The position numbers were made by a program, and so were the translations under genes. 64,000 bases of DNA, taken from positions 62,001 through 126,000 of the forward strand of contig JAPTJF010000028.1 of assembly GCA_029339195.1 (NCBI GenBank), given 5' to 3'. The notes below the pieces were generated by a model. The model was not told where the DNA came from and ran no database searches. It worked only from the letters and a program-made list of their open reading frames with translations. Positions 34,601 through 44,296 of the stretch are shown one piece after another (within the stretch, counting starts at the first letter, position 1; each line of letters starts with the position of its first letter). This DNA comes from Micractinium sp. NFX-FRZ. Lineage: Eukaryota; Chlorophyta; Trebouxiophyceae; Chlorellales; Chlorellaceae.

Positions 34601-36497
34601 CACAGCACGGCACGGCAAAGCAGCACATGTAAAATGGCATCCACAGCACGGTGCAGCACAGCGAAGCACAGCACAGCACAGCACAGCACAGCACAGCACA
34701 GCACAGCACAGCGCAGCACAGCGCAGCGCAGCGCACCTGCGGCAGCAGCATCCACGAGTAGGAGAGCTGCACAGCGGACAGGCACATGAGCGCCAGGTCG
34801 CCGTGCGCCCAGCGGGTGGGGGCCAGCAGCTTGCGCTGCAGGGGCGGCAGGCAGCGAGGCAGGGCATGGCAGGAAGGGGCAGTCATCGTGGAGAGAAGCC
34901 TGGCACATAGCGGCAGGGCAGGGCAGGGCAGGGCAGTCAGCAGGGAGAGGAGACCCAGCACATGGGGGCGGGCAGCTTGCGCTGCAAGGGATGGGTGGGC
35001 GAGTGGGGCAAGTCAACAGCGGCTTTGCAGATAGAATGCCACATGGAGGGAGGCGCCCCTCATGCCCGCTGCTGTGTGCCACTTGCCGCTGCCAATTCCA
35101 ACAACAACACACTGCTTGCCTTGAGCGGGTGCGCTTCTGGCAGGTTCCCGCAGCGGATCAGCAGCACCAGGCCGCGCACAAAGACGTAGAGGGACAGGCT
35201 GGTGTGGGTCTGCTGGCCCCCGGTCAGCAGCAGGGCGGGGCCAGCCAGCGCTCCTGCATGCGGGCGCAGCATGCGGGCAGCGTGGTTGTGAGTCCGCACC
35301 CTCGGCAGCACTTGTTGCCATGAAGGGCTAGCCTTCGTTGTGCAGGCAAGCTTGGAGCAGAGCCCACAACAGCAGGCAGGCAGTGCAAGCAGTGCAGGGC
35401 AGTGCTGGGTGCCGCCGCCGCTGGCAAAGCTATCGAGATGACAATGGCAGCCAGCGCAGCAGCTGTGCCCGGCAGGCTGTCACCTGAGGCCATGGCCCGC
35501 CAGGCTGCCGTGCGTCGCCTGCCGCCCAGCATTGCTATGAGCTCGTCACACACCACAAAGCCGCCTGCAGCGGGGCATGTGGCGCAGCGCAAGGGCAGCA
35601 GCCGGCATTGCCTGGGCGGCTGAGGCAAGGACCAAGGGCGCCTAGATGGAGCCGAGACTGACCCTGCCGCCATGCTTTCGCCTCGCCTACATAATACACA
35701 TGTGCCTGGAATGCCCTCAAGCCGGCCATGAAAGTTCCATGCATGTGCACCGGGGCCGTCCAGGCCTGGGGCAGGCATGCATGCTGCGCACGCTGAGTGA
35801 GGGTCACCTGAGAAGGCCCCTAGGAAGGCGCCCCAGCGGGCGGTGTCCGCCAGCATGGCGCGCCCATCCGGCCGCCCCGCCTTCTTCTTCTTCTTGCCGC
35901 CTGTCAGCAGGTGCAGCACGTATGTCACGAGGTGCAGGCCGCCCCGGGTGGCCACGCCGGCAAAGGCGCCTCGGAGGGCCGCGTCCTGAAGCCGCTGCGC
36001 CGCCCTGCGCGGTGTGCGGGGGCGGGGGGCCCAGGAGGGGGGCAGGCAGAGGAGGCTCAGTTCAATTGGTACTCCTCCCACCTTCAAATTCTGCAACAAG
36101 CGGAGGAGAGGAGGGGCTGAACAAGTGGGAGAAAAAGGAAAGCTGTGCCTCCCTGAGAGAGGGTGGGGTGAAGTAGCCGGGAGCCGAGGAAGGGTGGCCA
36201 GGTGCGGGCCAAGGCAGGGCGCAGAAGGCAGCTGCTTGCTTCGGAATGCACATAGTGCCTGACCATGCCCGCTTCCTGTCACAAAGCAACAACGAGGGCG
36301 CAGAAGCAGTGGGAGGGCGGCCGGGAAGGGCGGTGGCGGCGGTACCCGACCGCCTCGGAAGCGGCGGCACTGTTCAGTTGCGATGCGCCGCCCGACCCGT
36401 GTCGGCGCACCAACCTGACTTTGTCATATGCACGAACTCTGTAAACCACTGTCCGTCGCAGCTCAGCGAGGGTGGCGCGCAACCCGGCCTCCGACAT
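31669..36497 (-). CDS. TMEM135-like multi-pass membrane protein
   Basis: Twelve exons, 5' to 3': 36415-36497, 35808-36004, 35484-35564, 35120-35253, 34737-34835, 34359-34417, 33958-34165, 33709-33782, 33084-33288, 32664-32785, 32415-32472, 31669-32079; 576 residues, all phases consistent. Family features of TMEM135: paired segments such as GALAGPALLLTGGQQTHTSL-YVFVR, a Cys/His patch (CGPTACPVIHPGQGC) before ALTFFPASYFRSLPVYFPV, a short basic loop HRKKLVQPGT, then LRSSLFLSLFCTLAWGGVC, SEKPSRRMELALYLFSR and DVLLFSLAAGFILHCY. TMEM135 proteins are linked to peroxisomal and mitochondrial dynamics and lipid handling in animals and fungi; the role in algae is not known. The C-terminal exon ends in Gly/Ser/Ala low complexity. 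Intron 4 uses a GC donor; introns 5 and 11 are TGTGCTG-rich. The start is the first ATG of an open exon. Confidence 0.8.
32080..32414 (-). repeat. TGTGCTG-rich intron (introner-like), TMEM135-like gene intron 11
   Basis: Sense-strand start GTGCGCTGCGCCGAGCTGCG, then TTGTGCTGTGTTGTGCTGTG and CCATGATTTGTTGTGCTG units. Confidence 0.65.
34418..34736 (-). repeat. TGTGCTG-rich intron (introner-like), TMEM135-like gene intron 5
   Basis: Sense-strand start GTGCGCTGCGCTGCGCTGTG followed by about ten GTGCT units in tandem. The first ten bases equal those of kinase intron 8. Confidence 0.75.
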
Positions 36498-36852
36498 GCC
36501 GTGATGACAGACAGCCGCCCCTGCCCTTCTCTCTTGCTCCAAAAGTGAAGCGAGGTGGCGCGATGAAGCGGCCGGTTCGGATGAAGCAGGTTACATAAGC
36601 AGTTGTTTGAGGCCAGGCGGCCCTATCTCGCTGGCTGACCGCGCCGCCCAACTGGCGGCGGCGCTCACCATGCAGCACCTCTCCCAGCGCTCTGCCTCGT
36701 CTCCTACAATGTGGCGCCCATCAAATAAGAAATAGGTCCAGGTGGCGAGGAGTAGCAATGGCAATGGAATTTCAAATTCTCAATATGCAGGCTGTCGGTG
36801 TCCGTGCGGCAGCCACGCCGGGGCCGGCTGCCTGCGCCGGCAGCGTGCGCCG
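36498..36852. other. Intergenic, phosphatase 3' end to TMEM135-like promoter
   Basis: Tight head-to-tail spacing (about 355 bases) must serve as 3' UTR of the phosphatase and as promoter of the TMEM135-like gene. Confidence 0.6.
36591..36595 (-). terminator. TGTAA polyadenylation signal (candidate) of the phosphatase gene
   Basis: TTACA on the + strand, about 260 bases after the phosphatase stop and under 100 bases from the next gene's start codon. Confidence 0.5.
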
Positions 36853-39800
36853 TCACCCCGCCGAAGAGGAGCCGCACTTGCTGGGCAGCTGGTAGTTGGT
36901 GCACAGCACGGTGCCACGTGTCATTTCCCGCTGCACCTGCGGCCAATTGACGATCGTCACCCCGCCCTCGCTCATGTGGAATAGCGCGCCGACGGCAGCA
37001 GCGTCCAGCGGCCGTGCATGATGCCCCTGCTGCGCCTGCTCTGCTGGCCGCTCCACAGGACCCAGGCACTCGCCCAGCATCTGCTGGCACGCCTCAGGTG
37101 ACGCCACAGCAATGACAGTGCGCCCGTCGCCGGGCGTGGCAAGTGCGGCCTGCAGGTGAGGCGGGGCAGGGGAGGTGAGGGGTGTGCGAGTGGGAAGTGG
37201 GAGAGGAGGGGAGGCGCAGGCTGTGCACGAACGAGGGTGCAGGGCAAGCGGCAGTTGCCAACACGCAGGAAAGCGGTGTGTGCGCACGCAAGGGGCCGTG
37301 TACACCTCTGTGCTTTCCCTGCACATGCCTGTGCGACCCTCAACGCACGGATGTGCCTCCCCATCAGGAGCCAACAGGCAGGCGCTGCCTTGCACCCCGG
37401 TCACCCCCAACCCACCTGCACTGCGGTCCGCACATCCAGCACCTGCTGTGCCGTGCTGCCGATGCCGATGAGCGGGGGCGTGGACACGCCATTGCCCGCC
37501 AGCATGCCAAGGGCGGCCTGGGCGGGGTGAGGTGGCGGGAGGAGCAGGGTGGGGTTGCTGAGGTTGCCTGGTGCTGCCGCAGGGGCTGGCGAGGCCAGCG
37601 GGACAGGCAAGCAGCAGCAGCAGGCGTTCACAGAAACGGCCAGCCGAGGGCATAGCCCACACCGGCGCTGCAGCACAGCAAGTGGGTGGTCGCTGCTCGG
37701 CACAGGCGCTTGCCCACACGTGTCTACGGTGCATGTGCGTGCAGCACAGGGCACTGCCACACGCACACTGAGATGCTCCGACGTGGCTTCAGGGCGAGGC
37801 CACACCGCAGCACACCAAATATAATGCACACAAGGCAGTGCCGTGATGCAACCACACAATATGTGCATGTGCATGTGCCGTGTGCACACCTGGACCCTGG
37901 GGGAGGTGACATCCCCGCACACCATGACCAGCCGGTTGGGCACGGACCTGCCCAGCTTGCTGGGGGACATGGGGCGGTCAGGGAACTGCGCGCAGGGGCA
38001 GGGGGGCGGGAAACAAGCACGTGATTCCCGCGCTCGCTTTAGAGTGGCTCGCGGCACACGACCTGAGCTCCTCTTGGTGTACCGCACCCCAGCTGGCACC
38101 CATGAGCCGCGCTTGCCTCAACTACCGCCAACTACCCGTATCGACGCTGCTCGACTGCTGGCTGTTGGAGGAGGGCCAGGGGCCCACCCCCAGGTGGTCA
38201 TGCGCTCCCGCCCCCCTCACCTCCAGCACTGCAACCCCAAGGCACATCAGCGAGTCCCCAGGCCCACCTGGTTCATGCGTTCCACTCGCACCCGAGGCTG
38301 CAGCGCCCGCGGCGGCGCCCCCTCGCCCTTGCTGCCGCTGGCAGTGGCCCCAGCGGTGCCCCTAGCGGTGCCCTCTGCGGTACCACTGCTGCTGCTGCTG
38401 CTGCTGCTGCTGCTTCCGGGGTGGTCAAAGTCGAGCACGGTGAAGGCGGCGTTGGACTGGGAGAAGCGACGGAAGAAGGCGGGGGGCAGGCCCAGCGCGG
38501 TGCACAGCAGCGCCTGGTTGACTGTGGGGGAGGGTGTGGGGAGGGCCCAGGGGGGAATGAGGGGATGTGATGCATTGGAGCAGGGGTGGGTAGCGGCTGC
38601 ACAGTGTGGGAGGGGTGAAGGGCAAACAGGCGGGGCAGGGCGAGGCTGGGAGCGCGGGTGAGGCGGGGCGCAGCACTGCGCCCAGCGCCCACTGCTCTCC
38701 ACAGCCACCCGGCGCAGGCATGCATGGCATCGGCGCCATGCGTGCCCACTGCTCAGGGCTGCTTGTTCTCCGCCCTCCTGCCCAGTACCCAGCGGCCCTC
38801 CCACCCAGCAGCCCCTTGCACACGCCCAGCACATGCAACCCGCCCCCGCCCAGCCCACTCGGCCTGCGCCCTTATGCGCCGCACTCCCCATCCCATCCCC
38901 AGCCCACCCGCGTTGTGCGCCACCACCAGGCCGCAGCTGCGCAGCGCCTTTGCGTGCAGTACCTCCCGCCAGGCCAGCGAGGCGCGGTACCACAGCTCCC
39001 GCACCTGCCAGGTGGCAGGGATGGTACCGCAAAGACAGGGACAACTCAAAGAGAGAAAGAGGGGGTAGCTGCCAAGGGAAAGTGCGGCGCCACGGCCCCT
39101 GCACATGCCAACAGCGGCGCCACAGCAGGGTGTGACAGCATGAGACGGGGCAGGAGGGAAGTGAGCACACGCGACGTCTCCCAGTCTCCAGCAATCACAC
39201 CAAGGTGCAGCGCTGGTAGCAGCCACAACATTCCACTTGCTTCTCTGCAGCAATTTGCATGCCACTGCCACACACTGCCACCCGCCCAGCCACCCAGCCG
39301 CCTCACAGGAGCGTGCCCATCAATGGTGAAGTCCGCCGGGTTGTTCTGCCAGTTCTGGTACTGCTCGGGGTACAGGCTGCGGTTCTCAAGCTTGTCCAGG
39401 CCCTGGTGGGCGGGGGGGGGGCTTGAAATAGAGCGGCAAGTCAGCCGGCAGATTGTGCTGACAGAAAGGAACACTACTTGTGGTCAGCTGCTGCCATCCT
39501 GCTGCCTTGCCTGCTGCCTGCTGCTGCGCCTGTGCCTCTGGGCATCTGTTCGGCTGCCTGCCCCTGCCTGTTGCCCGGGTGTGCTGTGCATGCTGTGCAG
39601 CACCTATGCACGACTTGCACAGGCGGTTCCTTGCAGCAAAGCAGACCGTGGTGAGGGCAGCCGGGGCAGCATGGCCCAGCAGGCCCAGCGGCGGGCACGG
39701 CAACACCCAACTGGGAGGTGCGCAAGTCGAACCCCCACAGCAGGGTTGGCATGCACAGTACAACGCAGCCCAGCATTGGCACAGCATGCACAGCGGCAGG

Positions 39801-40785
39801 CACAGGAGCAGCACCCACCTGGAAGGTGTACAGGTCAATCTCTCGCAGAGAGGGCAGCACCAGGTTGGGCCCCCGTCGCCCGCCCCACACAATCTCGCTC
39901 GTCTGCAGCGCGCGCTTGAGTGGGCTCACAAAAGAGCACTCAAAGTCCCAGCCCGCCAGCTGCGCAGGCAGGCAAACAGTAGGCGCAAGGGCAGGCTTAA
40001 GGTGTGCACTGGGGCGGGGCAGGTGTTGGCAGGTGACGGCTGAAGTGGCGGCATCAGCTGGCTGCAAGCACCCACAACAGCCTGTCCCGAGCCGACCCCT
40101 TGGGACCTCCTCCGTGCCGCCCAGCCCAGCCCGCCACCTGCTTCGCCCTCTCACCACCCACATCCCTGCCCGGCGCGCCCCCGCCCCGCCGCCTGCAAAA
40201 CTAGCAGCGCCTGCCCATCCCGCCCCGCCTCCTGCGCACACTCACCAGCGCCTGTGCAGCGCCCGCCTGCTCCCGCCCCATGTCTGTGAGCACCGAGAAG
40301 TTGGAAGAGCCCTGGATGCGGTTCCTCGCATTCCACGTGCTCTGCCCGTGCCGCACCAGCACCACCCGCTTGCTGCGCTTCAGGCGCGGCAGCGGCAGCG
40401 GCGGCGCGTCGCAGCGGTCGTTGAGCGAAGAGAAGTCGTCGGAGCCAGTCCAGTTCCACCCCAAGATCTCCTCCTCCTCATCTGGCATGCCTTCAGCTGT
40501 TGCTGGCGTCGCGGCAGCCGCCAGGGCGCGGCGGGCCTCGAGAGGCGCGGCGGGCCACCGCCCGAGACGGCTGCTGCTGCTGCTCAGTCTGCAGCGCAGC
40601 AGCAGTGGAAGGGTGGGAAGCTTCCAGCTGCGTGGTTCACGCAAGTGACGAGCGGTGCGCCAGCACGTGCATGCCTGCAGTGGTGTAGCCCACCTGCAAG
40701 TGGCAGCGGCAGACGAGCGGCAGAGGCGGCGCCGCCAACGGCACCTCACCTGTCTCCGAGTGGAGGGCTGCCGCTCCGACTGCAT
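36853..40785 (-). CDS. 2-carboxy-D-arabinitol-1-phosphatase-like histidine phosphatase, probably plastid
   Basis: Nine exons, 5' to 3': 40694-40785, 40246-40588, 39819-39959, 39307-39402, 38908-39004, 38268-38521, 37890-37985, 37416-37517, 36853-37149; 505 residues. The N-terminus (MQSERQPSTRRQVR, then Ser/Ala/Arg-rich sequence) resembles a chloroplast transit peptide. Histidine-phosphatase motifs follow: VVLVRHGQSTWN (phospho-His), FVSPLKRALQTSEI, LREIDLYTFQ, DGHAP and VVAHNAVNQAL (second His), then QSNAAFTVLDFD. This order and the SNFSVLT segment match plant proteins annotated as CA1P phosphatase, which in plants clear an inhibitor of Rubisco. The second half (MVCGDVTS, IGIGSTAQQVLDV, IVNWPQVQRE) corresponds to a worn second phosphoglycerate-mutase-like domain with no RHG. 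An expandable poly-Ser tract lies in exon 6. Substrate is by family only; related proteins act on other sugar phosphates. Confidence 0.82.
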
Positions 40786-41236
40786 CGCAACCTGCTGCGG
40801 TGCATATCGGCTCGTTGGGCAGCCAGCAACCCCGGCCTCAAGGTCCCGAGGCTTGCGGCCATTTTGTATGTGGTAGCAACGGTGGAGGGAGGTCCCTTCG
40901 CACAGTCGAAGTCCGGGCACGTAAAACAAACTAGAAATTGCTTCGCTACCCCAACTTCGTTCTGCCAGCAAGGCGGCGTGGCGGCGGCTGTCTCGAGACG
41001 CTGGCGGCAGTACTCGGCTGGCAAAGCAGGCTTGCATGCAGCTGTAACCACCCTTCATTGCGAGCTTACAACATGCGCCTGATTAGATCTGGCCTCAACT
41101 AACACGATTCAGCACTAGAAAGTATAGACATGCCTCCGCATGGGTTGTCATGCTTGGTGGGTAGTCACTGGGCACAGAGAACGAGCGGGGGTGCGGCAAA
41201 AGCTTGGAATGAGTGCAAGCAACAGGAAGTGCAACT
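40712..41236 (-). repeat. Source segment: phosphatase exon 1 plus promoter, copied at 46276-46803
   Basis: Nearly identical over about 525 bases to 46276-46803, including the MQSERQPS start and upstream non-coding DNA. Homology ends sharply at gtgcaac-tggatg on the right. Confidence 0.9.
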
Positions 41237-41573
41237 TGGATGTTATTTTTCCAATCGCGTTTGCCTTGTTTCACTTCTGTGGGCATGCTGATGAGGTCTG
41301 TGAAGCTTGAGAAGGTTGTGCTCAGGCGGCTACAGGGGAGGACGCGAGTCGGCTGGCGGCAGCGCCCGGGGAGGCCAAAAGCACCTGTAAACTAATTTTC
41401 AGCCTCAATTTGAGCCTCCTACGGGAAATTCTGAGGCTGGTGCCAAAAGTGCCGGCCAGTAGTTCCTCAAGGCCTGGCCACCGCCACGCTGCCTTGCTGG
41501 CGCCAGGTGAAGGGAGCGGCAACCAGCACGAAGCCGCACTAATCATTTCCAAATCCCCTCTCATCCTGGCACG
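40786..41573. promoter_or_regulatory. Divergent promoter, phosphatase and coiled-coil gene
   Basis: The 788 bases between two opposite starts. The left 450 bases are the part duplicated at 46.4-46.8 kb. Confidence 0.55.
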
Positions 41574-42174
41574 ATGGCACTCAAGCGCGTGCGTTTCGCA
41601 GTTGAGGAGGAACGCTGCGAGCACTGCTCACAAACTTGTCAGACACTCAGGCAGCAGCAGCGCACGCTTGACACCGCGCTGCGACTGCAGAGGTGAGGTT
41701 TTGGAGGCTGGTCTCGGCGGTGCCTTGGCGGGCCTTGGCGGGCCTTGGCCGGCCACAGCGGGCGCGCGCGCGTGGTTTGCAGGAACCGAGCCCGATGCCA
41801 AGCCGCAGGTCAGCTTCCAAGCTGCTCCACCGCTCTGCAGGATGGCGGAGCAACATGTGCAGGAGCTGGAGCGGCAGCTGGAAGCCTGCCAGCATAAGAA
41901 TGCACAACTGGATGGCAAGGTGTTCCGGCTGGAGTATGAGCTGCAGTCGGTGAAGGGCGAGCTAGAGGCAGCGAGGGGCAGCAAGCGCAAGCGGGACAGC
42001 ATGGATGAGGCAAACGCAACCCGCGTGGAGCAGCAGGGGCACCAGTTGGTCGACTGCGAGGCACGGCTGCGCAAGCGCACACGTGAGCTGGAAAAGTGCC
42101 AGGATGAGCTGGCCAAGGGGCGGGAGGCAGAGAGGCGCCGCAGCTCGGGCGGCTCCCATCCGGCAGAGGAGCGC

Positions 42175-42211
<37 letters not shown>

Positions 42212-43212
42212 CCCTGGAGGCGGAGGGGCCGCCTGCCGGGGGTGCTGCAGAGGGAGGCGCCGGCAGCGGCGGCGCCGCCGCGGCCGAAGGGCCTGCTCCG
42301 GGCGAGCTGGCGCCAGGTGAGGCCGGGCTGAATGCTGAAATGCTCGGCGTTTGCATTGGCTCGGGTTTTGCTGTGTGGAATTCAAACCAGCAACGCTCTT
42401 GCGATGTTCGGCTCTCACTGATGGCTTGAGCCCTCATGGCGTGCATGCTGTGCAGGCGGCGTTGCGCTGGCAGCTCTGGGCGCCTCTGGCGCCACCGGGG
42501 AAGCGCCCTCAGCCGCGCCAGGTGAGGGGCTGTGTTGAACGCTTCCCCTGCACCCAGCGGCTGTGCGATGCAGAGGCGCTGCGATGCTGTGGGCGGGTTC
42601 CCTGCTGTGCATGTTGCTTGTGATTGGGCGTTATATCGGATCCCACCGTGTTCTGCACCCCTTTGCCATGCACATGCAGGCACCAGCGGTGCTGCTGGCA
42701 GCGGCGCCGCCCCAGCTGCTCCGGGCGAGCTGGCGCCAGGTGAGGCCGGGCTGAATGCTGAAATGCTCGGCGTTTGCATTGGCTCGGGTTTTGCTGTGTG
42801 GAATTCAAACCAGCAACGCTCTTGCGATGTTCGGCTCTCACAGATGGCTTGAGCCATCATGGTGTGCATGCTGTGCAGACGGCGCTGCGCCGGCAGCTCA
42901 AGGCGCCTCTGGCGCCAGCGGGGAACCGTCATCCGCGATGGGTGAGGGGCTGTGTTGGAACGCTTCCCCTGCACCCAGCGGTTGTGCGATGCAAAGGCGC
43001 CGCGATGCCGAGGACGGGTTGCCTGCTGCGCATGTTGCCCGTGATGCGGCGTTCTATCGGAACCCACCGTGTTCTGCACCCCTTGCCATGCGCATGCAGG
43101 CACCAGCGCTGCTGTTGACGCGCTGCTGAGCATACCGCATGGAGGGACAGTGCTGCTGCAGCCTGGTCAGCGCAGGCCCCAGCTCTCGTCAGAGACTCCG
43201 TCGTCTGGCTGA
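41574..43212 (+). CDS. Small coiled-coil protein with tandemly duplicated Ala/Gly/Pro exons
   Basis: Six exons: 41574-41692, 41841-42316, 42456-42521, 42680-42739, 42879-42941, 43100-43212; 298 residues. I do not recognise the family. The N-terminus has a CxxC-x3-C cluster (CEHCSQTC) and a basic start (MALKRVRFAVEEER). Residues about 40-155 form a coiled coil (HVQELERQLEACQHKNAQL and further heptads) with a basic patch (GSKRKRDS) that could be a nuclear signal, then a poly-Gln run and Gly/Ala/Pro low complexity. Exons 4-5 and their introns repeat the exon 2 end, exon 3 and their introns: intron lengths are 139, 158, 139 and 158. The last exon ends in TPSSG. Function unknown. The model is supported by phase closure and by the repeated exon borders. 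Confidence 0.6.
42182..42211 (+). repeat. (CAG)n, poly-Gln coding
   Basis: Ten consecutive Gln codons in exon 2 of the coiled-coil gene, mostly CAG. Confidence 0.95.
42304..43110 (+). repeat. 423-base tandem duplication of exon-intron units
   Basis: gagctggcgccaggtgaggc occurs at 42304 and again at 42727. Each unit holds two exon parts and two introns, and splice sites and phases are kept in both. Confidence 0.9.
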
Positions 43213-44296
43213 CCGCAGCGTGCTGGTGGCGCCGCCAAGACGAGGCGGAGAGGTGCCGGCACGGAAGCATCGCTTCCATTGCTGCCGTCGCAGGCGCAAC
43301 TGCTCAGCGAACGGCAATGCGCTGCTGGTATGGGAGCAGCACCGGCAGAGCTGTTAGGGAGGCGCAGGTCCCACCAGTGTGGTTGCCCGTAGCGCTGGCT
43401 GCGGCAGGCTGGCTGGAAAAGCTCTAGGGAAGCTGGCACGCAGCTGAGCAGGCTGCTTGCGGTGCCTGTTTGAGTGCGACCAGTAGGGCTTGCGGGCTGC
43501 TTTGCTCTCTTTGAACATATCTTACAAAACAACGACGTTGCATCAAGAGCAGGCATGGCAGGGGCAGCGTATAGTGGATGCACTGAGGGGCACCGGCCAC
43601 CACCAGGGCGGGGCTGAGCAAGCGGCCCGCATTTGCGACCCCAACGGGCGGGCCGCCAGTACTGCCGGCACCGGTACTGCCGCTGCCGCCGCTGATTTGT
43701 TGGGAGTGAACTCACTCGTGCCTGCTGTCCCACCAGGACAACCCATGTCAGGCGTGTCGGCGGCGGGCTTACGAAATGCACCCGTGCCCAAGCAACACAT
43801 GCCGATGTTGAGAGAATTAAAAGGCGAGCTACACGCGAAATTCACAGGGGCCTGCTTTGCCTGCTGCCCGCCTGCAGTCAATGGTGGCGAGCCCAATGCA
43901 GGCCAGATGCAGGGCCTCTTTCAACCGCCGAGAAAAGCGGAACTGTCCATACTTTGCAGCGAGCAGCCAAGCGTGAGAATAGCTCGCACGATGTCCAGCA
44001 CTTGGGTGCTCCCGGACAAGTCTGAGGAGGGGCTGAAGGGCAAGACCCTGAGCAAGAGGCGATGGATTGTCTGGCGGGCATGCAGGGTCGATGCTGCAGT
44101 GCGAGAGGCTTGCGGCGGTGGGCTCACTGCGCCCGTGCTGCACCCTGCAGCGAGTTCAAGAAGCTCCAGAAGGCGGCCCTGAAGGAGAAGGAGATGGCAG
44201 AGGAGAAGGTGGGGCTGGCTGCAGCAGCGGCAGCGCGCATGCCCGCCCTGCCGCCGCCACCGTCCGAGGTCCCTCGGGTGAATTCAGTTCAGTTCG
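43213..44296 (+). other. Unassigned stretch between coiled-coil gene and kinase pseudogene
   Basis: An open frame runs 43490-44182 but begins at a non-ATG codon and shows no known motif. An exon-like piece with good splice borders at about 44151-44280 would encode FKKLQKAALKEKEMAEEK and a Pro-rich end, and stops at the duplication edge. These may be remnants of a gene cut by the inserted duplication. Confidence 0.35.

Noticed and set aside
35402..35480. Hydrophobic stretch (AAALAAIVISIALPAAAA) as an extra TM segment of the TMEM135-like protein
   Set aside because: Reading through it breaks the phase with the next exon. Splicing at CTCAG/GTGACA gives MASGALAGPALLL, which fits the family better.
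43490..44182. 230-codon open frame between the coiled-coil gene and kinase pseudogene
   Set aside because: No ATG at its start, no recognisable motif and no splice context. Kept only as an unassigned stretch.
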